This document shows, one piece after another, positions 1 to 9,610 of a stretch of 64,000 nucleotides of DNA (its first letter is position 1; every line of letters starts with the position of its first letter). The position numbers were made by a program, and so were the translations under genes. The stretch is from assembly GCA_965200115.1 (NCBI GenBank), contig OZ241336.1:2852001-2916000 (forward strand), read 5' to 3'. The notes under the pieces were generated by a model. That model was given only the letters and a program-made list of their open reading frames with translations, was not told where the DNA came from and made no database searches. The DNA comes from JAPOUP01 sp026708635. GTDB lineage: Bacteria > Pseudomonadota > Alphaproteobacteria > Rhodobacterales > Rhodobacteraceae.

Positions 1-519
1 CACCTCCAACGCGGAAGACGACCGCGCAAGCGCGGCGTTCCGGGTCGGAAACCGTCCAAACCACCTGATTATCTCGCGATGCGCCCGCGCATGGACGAGA
101 TTGGCGGCACCACCATCAGGCATGCGCTCTTTCAACAGGTGTACGCAACGATCCTGATCCGGCAGGCATTCGCTGTGCATTAGCGGGAGATAGAAAAACT
201 GGCGCACCATACCATCGATACGCCTGTCAAACCCCTTGTAGATGGCCGATTTCGCCGCGGACAAAGCGATCCGGTCGCTCGCGAACGCCTTCGCCGTGTC
301 CCGGAACATGTTCCGTGGAAACTGATCGGTCAGAATCAGGTAGGCAAGCGTTCCGCTCACGGAAGCGAGCCAATCCTTGAAACCTCCGTCCATCACCCGG
401 CGCCAGTCCATTTCGAAGCGCTCCCGGATCGACGCATCCAACTCCTCGCCCCCGCCATACCAACCATTTTCGCCTACTTCCTCAAGCCAAAATCCAAGAA
501 TGCTGTCCGGTCCTTCCAT
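1..519 (-). CDS. DUF924 family protein (3' end beyond window)
   Basis: Reading leftward from an ATG at 519, the frame stays open to base 1 (173 codons), so the C-terminus is missing. The translation starts MEGPDSILGFWLEE and contains TDQFPRNMFRDTAKAFASD, FFYLPLMHSE and HREIIRWFGRFPTRNAAL. These are the conserved blocks of the DUF924 family, soluble bacterial proteins of about 180-200 residues, so only a few residues are likely lost. The family has an all-helical, TPR-like fold and no established reaction. No operon partner is visible; the next gene (MFS permease) is on the same strand about 100 bp upstream. Recognition is by motif and order; function is unknown. Confidence 0.85.
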   Translation of the reverse strand, partial: MEGPDSILGFWLEEVGENGWYGGGEELDASIRERFEMDWRRVMDGGFKDWLASVSGTLAYLILTDQFPRNMFRDTAKAFASDRIALSAAKSAIYKGFDRRIDGMVRQFFYLPLMHSECLPDQDRCVHLLKERMPDGGAANLVHARAHREIIRWFGRFPTRNAALARSSSALEV

Positions 520-617
520 CCGCTTGCTCCTCAACGAGGCTCCCCCAAGCGGATACCAGTGTCACATGTTTCGCTTATCCACACAAGCCATTGATTCAAT
601 GGGCTCCATAACCACCC

Positions 618-1871
618 TCAGACGTTATCCGCATCATCCGCCTGCTCGATCGCCCACTCCTGAGCGGCCTCCACCGCGACGGGCGATGCCGTCGGCAAAA
701 CGCTGACATAGACTCCCGTCTCATCCGCAGGGACCGCGGCACGTTGCGTCATCCGGTAAGCGGCATAGCAAACCAGCGCGGTGAGCAATATCGCAATGAA
801 CAGCCAAAACCCCCTTGGCCCCGCCAACTCCATCAGCCAACCCGTGACAATCGGACCACCGACCGCGCCGAGACCGTTCACGAATACCAGACCTCCACTC
901 GCCGCCGCCATGTTATCGGTCGCGAGATAGTCGTTCAGATACGCGATGAGCAGAGAATAGAGCGGATTGACGGTTCCCCCCATGACCAATGCCACGAAGA
1001 GTAGGAATGTGAAATCACCATCCCATAGAAATGCGATGAATGAGGTGACCCCGCCCACGGCGGCCAAAAAGAGAATCAGTTTCCGCCTGTCCAGACGATC
1101 CGACAACCAGCCAATGGGATACTGGAAAAGCATCGAACCCACGAAGATCGCGCCAACGAAACTGGAAACCTGACCGACACCAAGTCCGATACGGGTCGCA
1201 TAGACGGACCCCATACCCAACAGAGCCGCAAACAGACCGCCCAACAAAGCCATTCCAACGAGGGTCAGGGGTGAACTGCGAAACAGCTTACCGAGGCCCA
1301 TTGGCTTCGCTGTCTCGAAAACCGGAGTGGGTGAGACCGAAAGAAGGATCGGCGCGAAGGATACCGACACGAGGACCGATGGAATGATAAAGACTATGAA
1401 ACCTGCGGGATCGCCCATAGCGAGAATCGCCTGGCCTGAAACAATTCCGAACATCTGGACCGTCATGTAGGCCGACAGCGTTCGGCCCCGGTTTTCATTA
1501 CTGGCCGCGTTGTTAAGCCAACTCTCGGCGGTGACGTATACACCCGAGAACCCAAGACCGATCACGACGCGTAGGACCGTCCAGAACCAAGGGTCGGAAA
1601 TCGTCGGAAACAGGATCAAGGTGGCGGATATGAGAGATGCGAGAGCCGCGAATACACGTACGTGCCCCACTCGCCGAATCATCCACGGCGTCGTTCTGGA
1701 GCCGATCAGGAAACCCGCGAAATAGGCTGACGTAACGATCGAAAGCTCGAATGTGGTGAACCCCTCAAGCGCGCCACGAACCCCCATAAGCGTCGCCTGA
1801 AGGCCATTTCCCATCATCAGCAGGGCCATGCCCAGAAGCAGCGCCCATGATGTCGCGATAACCTGAAACAT
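618..1871 (-). CDS. MFS transporter, YcaD-like permease
   Basis: A 417-residue inner-membrane protein with about twelve hydrophobic segments, the usual length for a major facilitator permease. The loop after helix 2 reads GSRTTPWMIRRVGHVR, matching the MFS loop 2-3 motif, and the mirrored loop in the second half reads GWLSDRLDRRKLI. The N-terminal half with RVVIGLGFSGVYVTAESWLN resembles the YcaD subgroup, whose substrates are poorly defined. The C-terminal tail (about 35 residues, ending EQADDADNV) is acidic and cytoplasmic. It is followed by the DUF924 gene and preceded by queA (82 bp gap) on the same strand. Substrate cannot be assigned. Confidence 0.85.
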   Translation of the reverse strand: MFQVIATSWALLLGMALLMMGNGLQATLMGVRGALEGFTTFELSIVTSAYFAGFLIGSRTTPWMIRRVGHVRVFAALASLISATLILFPTISDPWFWTVLRVVIGLGFSGVYVTAESWLNNAASNENRGRTLSAYMTVQMFGIVSGQAILAMGDPAGFIVFIIPSVLVSVSFAPILLSVSPTPVFETAKPMGLGKLFRSSPLTLVGMALLGGLFAALLGMGSVYATRIGLGVGQVSSFVGAIFVGSMLFQYPIGWLSDRLDRRKLILFLAAVGGVTSFIAFLWDGDFTFLLFVALVMGGTVNPLYSLLIAYLNDYLATDNMAAASGGLVFVNGLGAVGGPIVTGWLMELAGPRGFWLFIAILLTALVCYAAYRMTQRAAVPADETGVYVSVLPTASPVAVEAAQEWAIEQADDADNV

Positions 1872-1953
1872 GGCAACCTCCCGAAGACCAGTTCACCATG
1901 TGAGGGTAGCGGCGCGGGACGGTACGCTTGTTGGCGACCCGAACCTGTCGTTT

Positions 1954-3009
1954 CTATGCCTCCGGCAGCAGGAGCGACGCGTCGCCGTAGGAAAAAAAGC
2001 GATACCCCGAGTCGATTGCGTGAGAATAGATTGCCAAAAGGCGCTCACGACCCATCAGCGCCGCAACGAGAATGATCAAAGTCGATTTCGGCAAATGAAA
2101 ATTGGTCAACAATCCGTCCGTAAGCTGAAAGCCGAAACCGGGCTTGATAAACAGATCCGTCTCACCGCGCCAGGCGGCGATCCGCCCGGAGCCCGTGGCG
2201 GCTGATTCGATCAACCGCAGCGCCGTCGTTCCAACCGGAATGATCCTGCCACCTGAATTCCGGGTCGCATTGATCTCTAGCGCCGCCTTCTCCCGCACCT
2301 CGCCCCATTCCGCATGCAGTCTGTGCTCTCTGAAATCCTCGTCCCTGACCGGTAGGAACGTGCCGGCGCCGACATGTAGGGTCACCCGGCTCGTGGCGAT
2401 ACCCCGGGCTTCCAGCGCCTTGAGCAGAATCCCGTCGAAATGCAGACTGGCGGTCGGCGCCGCTACCGACCCCGAGCGCTCGGCCCAAACCGACTGGTAA
2501 CATTCACGATCCTCTTCATCCACGGCGCGTTTGGCGGTGATGTACGGAGGCAAGGGCATACTTCCGCAGGCGTCCAGCGCGGCGTCAAACTCAGGACCGG
2601 CAAGATTGAAAGCGAGCACCGCCACCCCCTCGGCGCTTGAAATGAACGTCGCGCGCATATCATCCGAAAAATGGATGGTATCCCCTGTCTTCAACCTTCT
2701 AAGCGGCTTAACAAGCGCATTCCACTTTCCATCGGTTCTAGTTCCCAGAAGGGTCACTTCGATCGTCACCCCGGCCGATTCCCGGGAACTGTCGCGCCGC
2801 CTGCGTCCCACCAGGCGGGCCGGAATCACGCGGGTGTCGTTCAGTACAAGTCGGTCACCGGGCCTCAGGAAATTCGGCAGGTCAACCATACAGGCGTCAT
2901 GGACGGATGCGGGCCCCGCTACCAGCAGACGCGAGGAGGATCTAGGCCGCGCCGGACGTAACGCGATCAACTCATCGGGCAGGTCGAAATCAAAATCCGA
3001 AAGCTTCAT
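1954..3009 (-). CDS. queA: S-adenosylmethionine:tRNA ribosyltransferase-isomerase QueA
   Basis: A 351-residue protein starting MKLSDFDFDLPDELIALRPA, the usual QueA N-terminus (FDYDLPxELIAxxP). Other family blocks are LVLNDTRVIPARL, SLHFDGILLKALEARG, LHVGAGTFLPVR, INATRNSGGRIIPVGTTALR and LTNFHLPKSTL. The enzyme transfers and rearranges the ribosyl part of SAM onto 7-aminomethyl-7-deazaguanosine in tRNA to give epoxyqueuosine. Length is normal. The start codon overlaps the stop of the upstream AsmA-like gene by one base (TGATG), so the two are probably translationally coupled. Confidence 0.97.
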   Translation of the reverse strand: MKLSDFDFDLPDELIALRPARPRSSSRLLVAGPASVHDACMVDLPNFLRPGDRLVLNDTRVIPARLVGRRRRDSSRESAGVTIEVTLLGTRTDGKWNALVKPLRRLKTGDTIHFSDDMRATFISSAEGVAVLAFNLAGPEFDAALDACGSMPLPPYITAKRAVDEEDRECYQSVWAERSGSVAAPTASLHFDGILLKALEARGIATSRVTLHVGAGTFLPVRDEDFREHRLHAEWGEVREKAALEINATRNSGGRIIPVGTTALRLIESAATGSGRIAAWRGETDLFIKPGFGFQLTDGLLTNFHLPKSTLIILVAALMGRERLLAIYSHAIDSGYRFFSYGDASLLLPEA

Positions 3010-6000
3010 CAGCGCCCTGTCGGCGGAGGCCTGCGAAAAATCTCGCGGAACATTCCCGGTGTGAGGATCGACATCGGATTCACGCTTACGCGGGGGTTTC
3101 GCGAATCCCCCTTCAGCCGGAATATGAACCCGAACAGGCCCTCGCCACCACGCGTGAACAACTGGCCGACCGCATTCAGGAAATAGACCGGGGAAATGAC
3201 GCCCTGCATGTCCAGCATATTGTTTTTGGAGTCATGCACGCCCTCTAGTGAAATTCCAAGCGACGGACCGACCGCACTGGAGGGGTAAAGCGTAAGGGAC
3301 CCAGGGCCAAGCCGGAACTCAGCTTCAATCCTCGACATTGTTATACTGCCGGTGGCCAGCCGGTCCAATAGCCCGACTATGCTGATCGAATTCAGCAGTT
3401 CGGCCATAACGGGCGCCTCAATGATACTGACGTTCGCCGCGTTCATCCGTCCATCGTAGACATTCTTTTCCCCCGCTTGGGTCAGCGCCAGCTCCATACT
3501 TCCGCCACGCGCGTTCCGGAACAGACCGAGTTCGGCAAGCACAGCTCCGGCCTGGTCACTTACAATCCGGACACTCATTCCGGATTGCCCGGACTCTAAG
3601 GCACCGCTGACAGCGGGACCGTCATTAACCCGAGCGGTGAAATCGCCCTCGAGACCGCGTCCGGTCACGAACTCACCACGCAAATCCGTCAACGCGACCT
3701 GTTCCGACACAACCAACCGGTCCAGGGCGACCTTCAGGGGGCCACCGACGTCATCGCCCGGATTCAGGCGCGCCGAGCGAATGTCGACCGTACCGCCATC
3801 GATGGCAACCGCGGGAGGTAACCCTACACCCATACCAGTCAGCGTCGCCCGAGCGTCAAGCCAATCACCGACCGCCACCCGATCGAACCGGGCCTCCCGC
3901 AGCCTTAGTCCAGACGCGAACTCAACCGATCCCGTAGCCTCCAGACCTGGTGCGCTGATCTCGAGACGTTCCACCGCCGCCAGTTCACCCAGGCGGCCTG
4001 CGACCCGGAGCGTTCCCGCCTGATCCGGCGACTTGGACCAGCCAAGCGCTTTGATATTAAGTCCGATTCCGTAAAGGTCGGAATCCAGGCGGAACATGGG
4101 CGACCCGTCTCCTTGCATGTCAACGATAATCCTCGCGGTACCCGCGTCACTCACCGACCCGGGCGGCAGTCCGATGCCGAACTCGTCGAGAAAAACCTGG
4201 CTCAGCTCAGCGGTTCCCGCGACCCTGCTCCTACCCTTATTCCCGGGGCCGAAACCCTGCGACCAGATGGCGTCAACGGGCACCTGACCTAAATTGCCCG
4301 ACCCGCCGATCTCGATCCCATCGGCGTCCGCACGCACTTCCAGAACCTTCGCCTCCAACCGCCGGTTCCTGACCAGTGTGTCACTGACCGTATCCAGCAG
4401 TTGGCCGGTAATCTCGAAGGACGGAACGGCTGACAGCTCCATGCCAACGTTATCGAAGGTGGCCCGGGCAGTCAGAACGGCGCGTCCCTCCGCCAGATCG
4501 GCATCCAGATCCGCACCATCCAGAAGCTCGAGCGGTGGAAGGTCCAGAAGGGATAGAACCGACGTGATCGTACTGTCAGTAAAGACCGTGATCTCCGCGC
4601 GCCGGTCCTTGGCGAAAACGTCCTCGATTGCGAGAACCGATCCGTCGATGACGATATCTCCTCCCAGGGGAGGAACGATCAAGCCTTTCTCGATAGCCAG
4701 CGTATAGGATCCGTCCAGAAGGCTCATGTAACCGCCAATACCTTCTACAGACGGTATGGTCCCGGACGGTCTCGTGCCAACACCCCCGAAGTAGCCGCTT
4801 AACGCGACTTTCGGAGACTGACCCGCCGGCATCCGAATGAAGCCTCCCAGATCCGAAATCTCGCCCTCAACCACGTTGTTTGCGACCCATTCGCGGATCT
4901 CGGGGGCAACCGATGCGGGCCATAACGCCTGCAGACGATCCAACGGCAACGTGTCAATGCCAACGTCAAGCGCGACATCCCATCCAATGTCACTTGCGAT
5001 GGCCCCCCCCCGGCCGTTCATGCGCCATCCGGCGTCTCCAAGTGTCATCTGACCGACATCGATCCGGAGCGGCGCAAAGCGAACCCGGAAGTCCACCGAA
5101 CCAGCCTCGAAGTTCAGCGGCGTCGTATCGAGATGCCTTCCACCCAACGAAACCCCGGCCAAGGAGAGTTGCCCGACGATGGCAGCGGACTCCCGGTCGC
5201 GGGCCTCCCGTAATATTGCGGTCCCTTCCGCAGCGGCTGTCAAAGGGTCACTGCGCATCTCAATCCGGTTGAACGTCAGCGTCCGCATATCGGTCTCATA
5301 TGATATTTCGATCTCGCACCCTTCGAAACCGATAGGGGGAGCGTCCCGGGCGGTTCGCAGCTGCCCCTGGCCAACGGACAGTTTCCCGGCGACGTCGGTA
5401 ATCTCACCGTGATCGCCAAGGTTGGCCGTCAGGGTTCCCGATACCGGTGCGTCCACCGCATCCAGAACCGAAAGCTCCGGGAACCAATCCACGATATCCG
5501 CAGCCAGGGCATCCCGGACACTCGCGGTGACCGATCCACGGCGCGCGGTCGGGCTGGTACGCAGTGTAACCATGGTTGAAATCGATTGCCCGGCATCGCC
5601 GGGGAAGGCCGCCGTCATTTTCAGTTCGAGACCATCCGTAGCCCGTCGCATCGAGAACTCACCGTTCGCGGACCGCCAGATCCGGTTCGCCGGTTCGTCC
5701 CGGACCGTGATGGCCAGGTTATCCACGACTAAGCTGGAGAGCTCCGCCAGCGGCCCGATATCCAGCATTCGGCCTAGACCGCCGAGCGCGCCGGGGAAGG
5801 AACCCTCAGCGGCGCCTGTCGCGACCGATACCGAGAATCCACCTTCGCGATCTCTTGCGACGTTGACATCCACACTGGATATCCGGATATCGTCGGGCGC
5901 TACGATGCCCTGCAGTAACCGGCGGGCGGCGAGTCGCGTTCGTATCTCCTCCATCCGCAGGATCCGCGCGTCATCACCGTCAAATATCCCAATGCCGTCC

Positions 6001-6272
6001 AGCAGAACCTGCGGACTTTGGCCCCAACCGAACGCAAGGCTGGTCTTCCCCAGCTCGACCCGCCCAACTTCCAGCCCGGCGTTAACCCGTGCCTCAATTC
6101 TTTCGGCCAGCCAGACAGGTATCGGTAGACTTGAGCCGGTAAGTGAAAGCGTGAGAAGCGCCAAGCTCGCGAACACGACAACGACCAGCAGCAGTTGCCC
6201 CGCCGCCGCCAGACTACGCGCAAAGCGACTACGGCGGCGTCCCACACTTTTCCGGGTCTCCCTGTCCGACAT
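3009..6272 (-). CDS. AsmA-like / DUF3971 inner-membrane-anchored protein (YhdP type)
   Basis: A 1087-residue protein with one N-terminal transmembrane segment (about residues 20-45, rich in L, V and A) followed by a very long domain of alternating short beta strands. The C-terminal part, with PSSAVGPSLGISLEGVHD, MQGVISPVYFLNAVG and GFIFRLKGDSRNPRVSVNP, is the AsmA-like C-terminal signature. Members such as YhdP and TamB-like proteins form beta-taco bridges across the periplasm and help move phospholipid to the outer membrane. It lies upstream of queA with a one-base overlap, but no functional link is known. Family assignment is firm; the lipid-transport role is by family analogy. Confidence 0.85.
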   Translation of the reverse strand: MSDRETRKSVGRRRSRFARSLAAAGQLLLVVVVFASLALLTLSLTGSSLPIPVWLAERIEARVNAGLEVGRVELGKTSLAFGWGQSPQVLLDGIGIFDGDDARILRMEEIRTRLAARRLLQGIVAPDDIRISSVDVNVARDREGGFSVSVATGAAEGSFPGALGGLGRMLDIGPLAELSSLVVDNLAITVRDEPANRIWRSANGEFSMRRATDGLELKMTAAFPGDAGQSISTMVTLRTSPTARRGSVTASVRDALAADIVDWFPELSVLDAVDAPVSGTLTANLGDHGEITDVAGKLSVGQGQLRTARDAPPIGFEGCEIEISYETDMRTLTFNRIEMRSDPLTAAAEGTAILREARDRESAAIVGQLSLAGVSLGGRHLDTTPLNFEAGSVDFRVRFAPLRIDVGQMTLGDAGWRMNGRGGAIASDIGWDVALDVGIDTLPLDRLQALWPASVAPEIREWVANNVVEGEISDLGGFIRMPAGQSPKVALSGYFGGVGTRPSGTIPSVEGIGGYMSLLDGSYTLAIEKGLIVPPLGGDIVIDGSVLAIEDVFAKDRRAEITVFTDSTITSVLSLLDLPPLELLDGADLDADLAEGRAVLTARATFDNVGMELSAVPSFEITGQLLDTVSDTLVRNRRLEAKVLEVRADADGIEIGGSGNLGQVPVDAIWSQGFGPGNKGRSRVAGTAELSQVFLDEFGIGLPPGSVSDAGTARIIVDMQGDGSPMFRLDSDLYGIGLNIKALGWSKSPDQAGTLRVAGRLGELAAVERLEISAPGLEATGSVEFASGLRLREARFDRVAVGDWLDARATLTGMGVGLPPAVAIDGGTVDIRSARLNPGDDVGGPLKVALDRLVVSEQVALTDLRGEFVTGRGLEGDFTARVNDGPAVSGALESGQSGMSVRIVSDQAGAVLAELGLFRNARGGSMELALTQAGEKNVYDGRMNAANVSIIEAPVMAELLNSISIVGLLDRLATGSITMSRIEAEFRLGPGSLTLYPSSAVGPSLGISLEGVHDSKNNMLDMQGVISPVYFLNAVGQLFTRGGEGLFGFIFRLKGDSRNPRVSVNPMSILTPGMFREIFRRPPPTGR

Positions 6273-6372
6273 GCCTTAGCAGCCTAGCCCTCGGTTTCGG
6301 CGGCGTTCGCCGCCACCAATTGTCGGCCAATCCACCACTCCTTGAAACCACATATAAATTATGAACGCAAAA

Positions 6373-6605
6373 GTGGACGCATGATGCCGAAAATCAGGTT
6401 CCCGTGTCGGTGCGAATCCCGCTCCAACCGCGCTCAACGGGTGGCATGGATACGGGATTCATCAACATGGCGACGCTGTGACCCAGCGAACCGGCCACTC
6501 ATCTGCCGGAACGGCGAATGACGCGATAGGTTGCGGCAGTGACATCCGTGAGAACCGTGGAGTTCAAATCCAACCGGTTCCTTCACCAAATCTATCAGGC
6601 ATGAC
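6373..6605 (+). ncRNA. Candidate structured RNA, partly cobalamin-riboswitch-like
   Basis: This 520-bp gap between the AsmA-like gene and the M23 peptidase has no convincing ORF but is rich in paired segments. Reading plus, it has a GGTGCGAATCC block near 6410, a GGCCACTC...GGAACGGC block near 6500 and a GTGAC...GAGAACC block near 6540-6555. These resemble, in order, the GGTGNNAANCC, GCCACTG...GGGAAGGC and CAGGAGACC boxes of cobalamin riboswitches, but none is exact. The 3' end (6551-6580) folds as GAACCG/CGGTTC around TGGA/TCCA. A strong hairpin follows at 6618-6663. No B12 gene is adjacent, so a degenerate riboswitch or an unrelated small RNA are both possible. Confidence 0.25.
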
Positions 6606-6617
6606 AGCGAGTAGCCC

Positions 6618-6663
6618 GGTCGGCGCGGGAATCGGCGGATTTTCGCCGATTCCCGCGCCGATC
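6618..6663. terminator. Perfect 17-bp inverted repeat, terminator-like hairpin
   Basis: CGGCGCGGGAATCGGCG (6621-6637) and its exact complement (6644-6660) flank the loop GATTTT, with two or three further pairs outside. It lies between the candidate RNA and the M23 gene. No U-run follows on either strand, so it could be an RNA-stabilising stem or an intrinsic-like terminator. Confidence 0.6.
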
Positions 6664-6793
6664 CATCCCAAGTCTCTTGAATGCGTGAAATATCCTGTAA
6701 CCGTATGCGGAAATACTGATTCGTCTATCTTCGAAAGGTGGCTCAGGAGCCGGCGCTAGCCGCCGGTTGCGGTCGGAGGAGAAACGCGATGCA

Positions 6794-8095
6794 ATGCTGC
6801 GGTCGATGAATTGGATGAATTCCAGGCTGGAAAGGACCTTTCCAAAGCTAAGGATATTCCTACGCTTTGATTCGCACACGAGATTCATCAGCCTTTCACC
6901 GCTGACACAGGCGGCGGGATGGACAGGCTGCGCGCTGCTGGCGGGCTGGACGGTGATTGCCTCAGCCGTCGCGCTCACCAATACGATCACCTCCGGCAAC
7001 CTACGCGACCAAATCGCGCGGGACCGCCAGATTTATGAGGAAGGAATAGGCGCGCTCCGCGGTGAGCGGGATCTCAGTCTCGCCGAGGCACGGGAGGCAC
7101 AGGAACGGCTAAACGTCGCCTGGGAGAGGATTTCAGCCATCCATTCGGCGTTTCTGGAGTCCGAGGACCGTCGAAGGGAGCTTGAAAAAGGTATGGAGAC
7201 GATGCAGGCCGCCCTACGTCACACAGCCAACTGGAGTGGATCGCCCCCCGTACCTGCCACTGAAGTCGATGCCTTCCGAGGAGCTGCCGTCGGAGATTCA
7301 TGGGCACTGGACGCGGAGGCCGTGTCATTTCTGGCGTCGGCCCTGAAACATGTAGCGGATGATCGTGACGCCCTGAATGTAGAGGCCGCCGAGGCGAGGC
7401 GCGCCGCGGACACGGCCAGGCATGACATCCGTCTCCTTCAGCAGAAAAACGATCGGATCTTCAGCCGGCTTGAAGAAGCCATCACCATTTCAATGGAACC
7501 GCTCGATTCGGTTTTCGGAGCCGTCGGGCTTTCTTCTGAATCGGTTCTCGACACGGTGAGACAGGGATATTCCGGTCAAGGCGGTCCCCTGACCCCCACC
7601 GGTTTCGCCGACCATACACCGCTGGGGGATCCTGAAACGGTCCGCTCCTTGGGCATACTGGCGGGACTGGACGATCTTAACCTTTCGCGGCTCGCCCTTG
7701 TAAAAATCCCGTTGTCCATGCCAGTCAAGGGAAATTACCGCGTCACCAGCAGGTTTGGCCCCCGGTGGGGCCGCATGCACAAGGGGTTGGATCTGGCTGC
7801 GGAATATGGCACGCCGATCCTCGCCACAGCCGATGGTATCGTGACGTTCGCGGGCTGGCTGGGAGATTATGGCCGGATAGTGAAAATCCGGCATGAATTC
7901 GGTTTGGAAACATACTATGCCCATCTGGCAAAAATTAGGGTGAATAAAGGCCAAAGGGTATCGCATGGCGACAGAATAGGTGATATGGGAACTTCTGGTC
8001 GCTCGACCGGGACTCACCTTCACTACGAGGTCCGCGCAAACGGCAAGGCCATCAACCCAATGATCTACATCAAGGCATCGAATAATGTTTTCTAA
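6794..8095 (+). CDS. M23 (LytM) family peptidoglycan endopeptidase with coiled coil
   Basis: I chose the ATG at 6794 (433 residues) because GGAGGAG at 6775-6781 lies upstream; an in-frame TTG at 6767 would add nine residues. A transmembrane segment (ALLAGWTVIASAVALT) follows a short cytoplasmic tail, then a long helical, Glu/Arg/Ala-rich coiled coil, then a C-terminal M23 domain. That domain has the zinc motif HKGLDLA (HxxxD), the second block YGRIVKIRHEFGLETYYAHL, and HLHYEVR. Such enzymes cut peptide crosslinks in the cell wall. The gene overlaps the bactofilin gene by 11 bp, a known pairing in which bactofilin positions an M23 hydrolase for cell shape. Confidence 0.93.
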   Translation: MLRSMNWMNSRLERTFPKLRIFLRFDSHTRFISLSPLTQAAGWTGCALLAGWTVIASAVALTNTITSGNLRDQIARDRQIYEEGIGALRGERDLSLAEAREAQERLNVAWERISAIHSAFLESEDRRRELEKGMETMQAALRHTANWSGSPPVPATEVDAFRGAAVGDSWALDAEAVSFLASALKHVADDRDALNVEAAEARRAADTARHDIRLLQQKNDRIFSRLEEAITISMEPLDSVFGAVGLSSESVLDTVRQGYSGQGGPLTPTGFADHTPLGDPETVRSLGILAGLDDLNLSRLALVKIPLSMPVKGNYRVTSRFGPRWGRMHKGLDLAAEYGTPILATADGIVTFAGWLGDYGRIVKIRHEFGLETYYAHLAKIRVNKGQRVSHGDRIGDMGTSGRSTGTHLHYEVRANGKAINPMIYIKASNNVF

Positions 8096-8666
8096 GAGCA
8101 GGATCAACGAGCTCAACGCAAGAACCGACCAACCGCAGCAAAAGGGAGGTGCGTCAGCCACCCCCGCCAACGCTAACGCACCGTCGGCAACATCTGCCGC
8201 CAAACAACCGGCGGGGCCGAAGCCACCGGCCTCGGTCTTGTCAGCCGACTTGGTCGTCACCGGCAATCTTAAGACAACCGGAGACATCCAGATCGAGGGT
8301 ACCGTCAAAGGCGACATATACGCCCATCTTCTGACAGTCGGCGAGAACGCCATCGTCACAGGCGAAGTGGTCGGTGACGATGTCATCATCACCGGTAAAA
8401 TCAAGGGCCGCGTCCGGGCGCTTAAGGTCAGGCTGACCTCAACGGCACAGGTTCAGGGCGATATAGTCCACAAAGCGCTGGCAATTGAATCCGGAGCCCA
8501 TTTCGAAGGCTCGGTCGTGCGGCAGGATGACCCACTTAGCGAGGGCAAGGACGACAGGCGCGCGCAGCAGACTCCCGTTATCGGTCAGCCCAAGCAGAAG
8601 CAGGCCACCGTCGCTGCGGCCGGCCAATCGCAGACGACGCCAAAGGCGTCAGCGGTCGGCCAGTAG
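8085..8666 (+). CDS. Bactofilin (polymer-forming cytoskeletal protein)
   Basis: A 193-residue protein. Residues about 40-150 form the bactofilin beta-helix with repeated glycine/valine turns: LVVTGNLKTTGDIQIEGTVK, VGENAIVTGEVVGDDVIITG, KIKGRVRALKVRLTSTAQVQ, and IESGAHFEG. N- and C-terminal tails are disordered and rich in A, P, Q and T, as is typical. Bactofilins polymerise without nucleotide near the inner membrane and recruit cell-wall enzymes. The start codon lies inside the last codons of the M23 peptidase gene, so the pair is probably co-translated and works together in local wall remodelling. Confidence 0.95.
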   Translation: MFSKSRINELNARTDQPQQKGGASATPANANAPSATSAAKQPAGPKPPASVLSADLVVTGNLKTTGDIQIEGTVKGDIYAHLLTVGENAIVTGEVVGDDVIITGKIKGRVRALKVRLTSTAQVQGDIVHKALAIESGAHFEGSVVRQDDPLSEGKDDRRAQQTPVIGQPKQKQATVAAAGQSQTTPKASAVGQ

Positions 8667-8781
8667 GCTACCAGCGCTTTCCATACCGCACCGCTCCGTC
8701 CATCATTGTGTGGCCATGCCGCCCGGTTATATCCGGCTGTCGTCGATACCATGCAAACGCTGGCGGTTTTTGCACCAGTGT

Positions 8782-9561
8782 TCACGCGCTGTCCTTGAGT
8801 GTCCGCCGGTAGAGGTGCCATGTCGAATGCCCTAGCACCGGAAGCACGAACAGAAGTCCCAGAAAATATGGCAGCATTCCGGCAAACAGCAGGATCGCCA
8901 CGGAAAAGGACCAAACCGCCATCACTGTGAGGTTATTCCGCACCGCCGACATGCTGAGCAGCATCGCGGTGACAAAATCCACTTCCCTTTCCAGCAGTAG
9001 TGGCAGACTCACGACGGTCAGGGCAAACAGGACGAAGGCAAGGACTCCTCCGACCGCGAGTTCCGTCAATATCATCGCAAGTCCGACCCGAGTCAGATAG
9101 ATGTCAAGTGAGCTGGTGACGTTCGTCATTGCCCCGGGCCCCATGAAAAGCGCGAAGATCATATGCGCCAAAAAAGTCCAGAACAGGAAATATATAACAA
9201 TGACGGCACCTGCCCATGGAAGCTGACGGTCTTTCTCCCGCAAGACCACACCCAGAATTCCGTACCAGTTCAGGCCCTCGCCCTTCTCGAGCCTTCGAGA
9301 GATCTCGTATAGTCCGACCGCGGCGAAAGGGGCCACGAGCGGAAAGCCAAGCGAGACCGTTAACGTCCAGGCCAGCGTGCCGGCGCCGAAGTGAATCAGA
9401 AGAATACCCGCGACGGTGTAGACCGAACTGAAAAAGAGACCGTACCCGGGAGCGCGCCTGAAGTCCCTCCACCCCGAACGAAGTGATACGGCCAGATCCC
9501 GCAAAGTGATCTCTTCGACACGCGGCAGTGCCGATGGCGGCATATTGTCGTCCACAGGCAT
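8782..9561 (-). CDS. DUF2189 family integral membrane protein
   Basis: A 259-residue protein with about six hydrophobic segments. Family blocks are RSGWRDFRRAPGYGLFFSS near the N-terminus, FPLVAPFAAVGLYEISRRLE in the middle, and LPVLGHSTWHLYRRTL at the C-terminus, all typical of DUF2189 proteins of alphaproteobacteria (sometimes described as cytochrome c oxidase subunit I-like). No reaction is known. It is convergent with the bactofilin gene; the 115-bp space between them contains a distant CCAGCG/CGCTGG pair followed by TTTTT, a possible weak terminator. The amidase gene lies 50 bp upstream on the same strand. Confidence 0.85.
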   Translation of the reverse strand: MPVDDNMPPSALPRVEEITLRDLAVSLRSGWRDFRRAPGYGLFFSSVYTVAGILLIHFGAGTLAWTLTVSLGFPLVAPFAAVGLYEISRRLEKGEGLNWYGILGVVLREKDRQLPWAGAVIVIYFLFWTFLAHMIFALFMGPGAMTNVTSSLDIYLTRVGLAMILTELAVGGVLAFVLFALTVVSLPLLLEREVDFVTAMLLSMSAVRNNLTVMAVWSFSVAILLFAGMLPYFLGLLFVLPVLGHSTWHLYRRTLKDSA

Positions 9562-9610
9562 CGCTGTTCCTCATTCACCGTCGGTGGAAACCTGAACGAT
9601 CCCCATCCGC

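Noticed and set aside
5422..6279. 285-residue plus-strand ORF
   Set aside because: Antisense shadow of the AsmA-like gene; Ser/Arg-rich with no domain pattern.
6551..6585. tRNA-like end with GTTCAAATC and CACCA
   Set aside because: The T-stem does not pair (only the closing G-C), no anticodon or D-arm can be placed, and the acceptor has no 5' partner. A split tmRNA was also considered: no tag-like coding piece follows.
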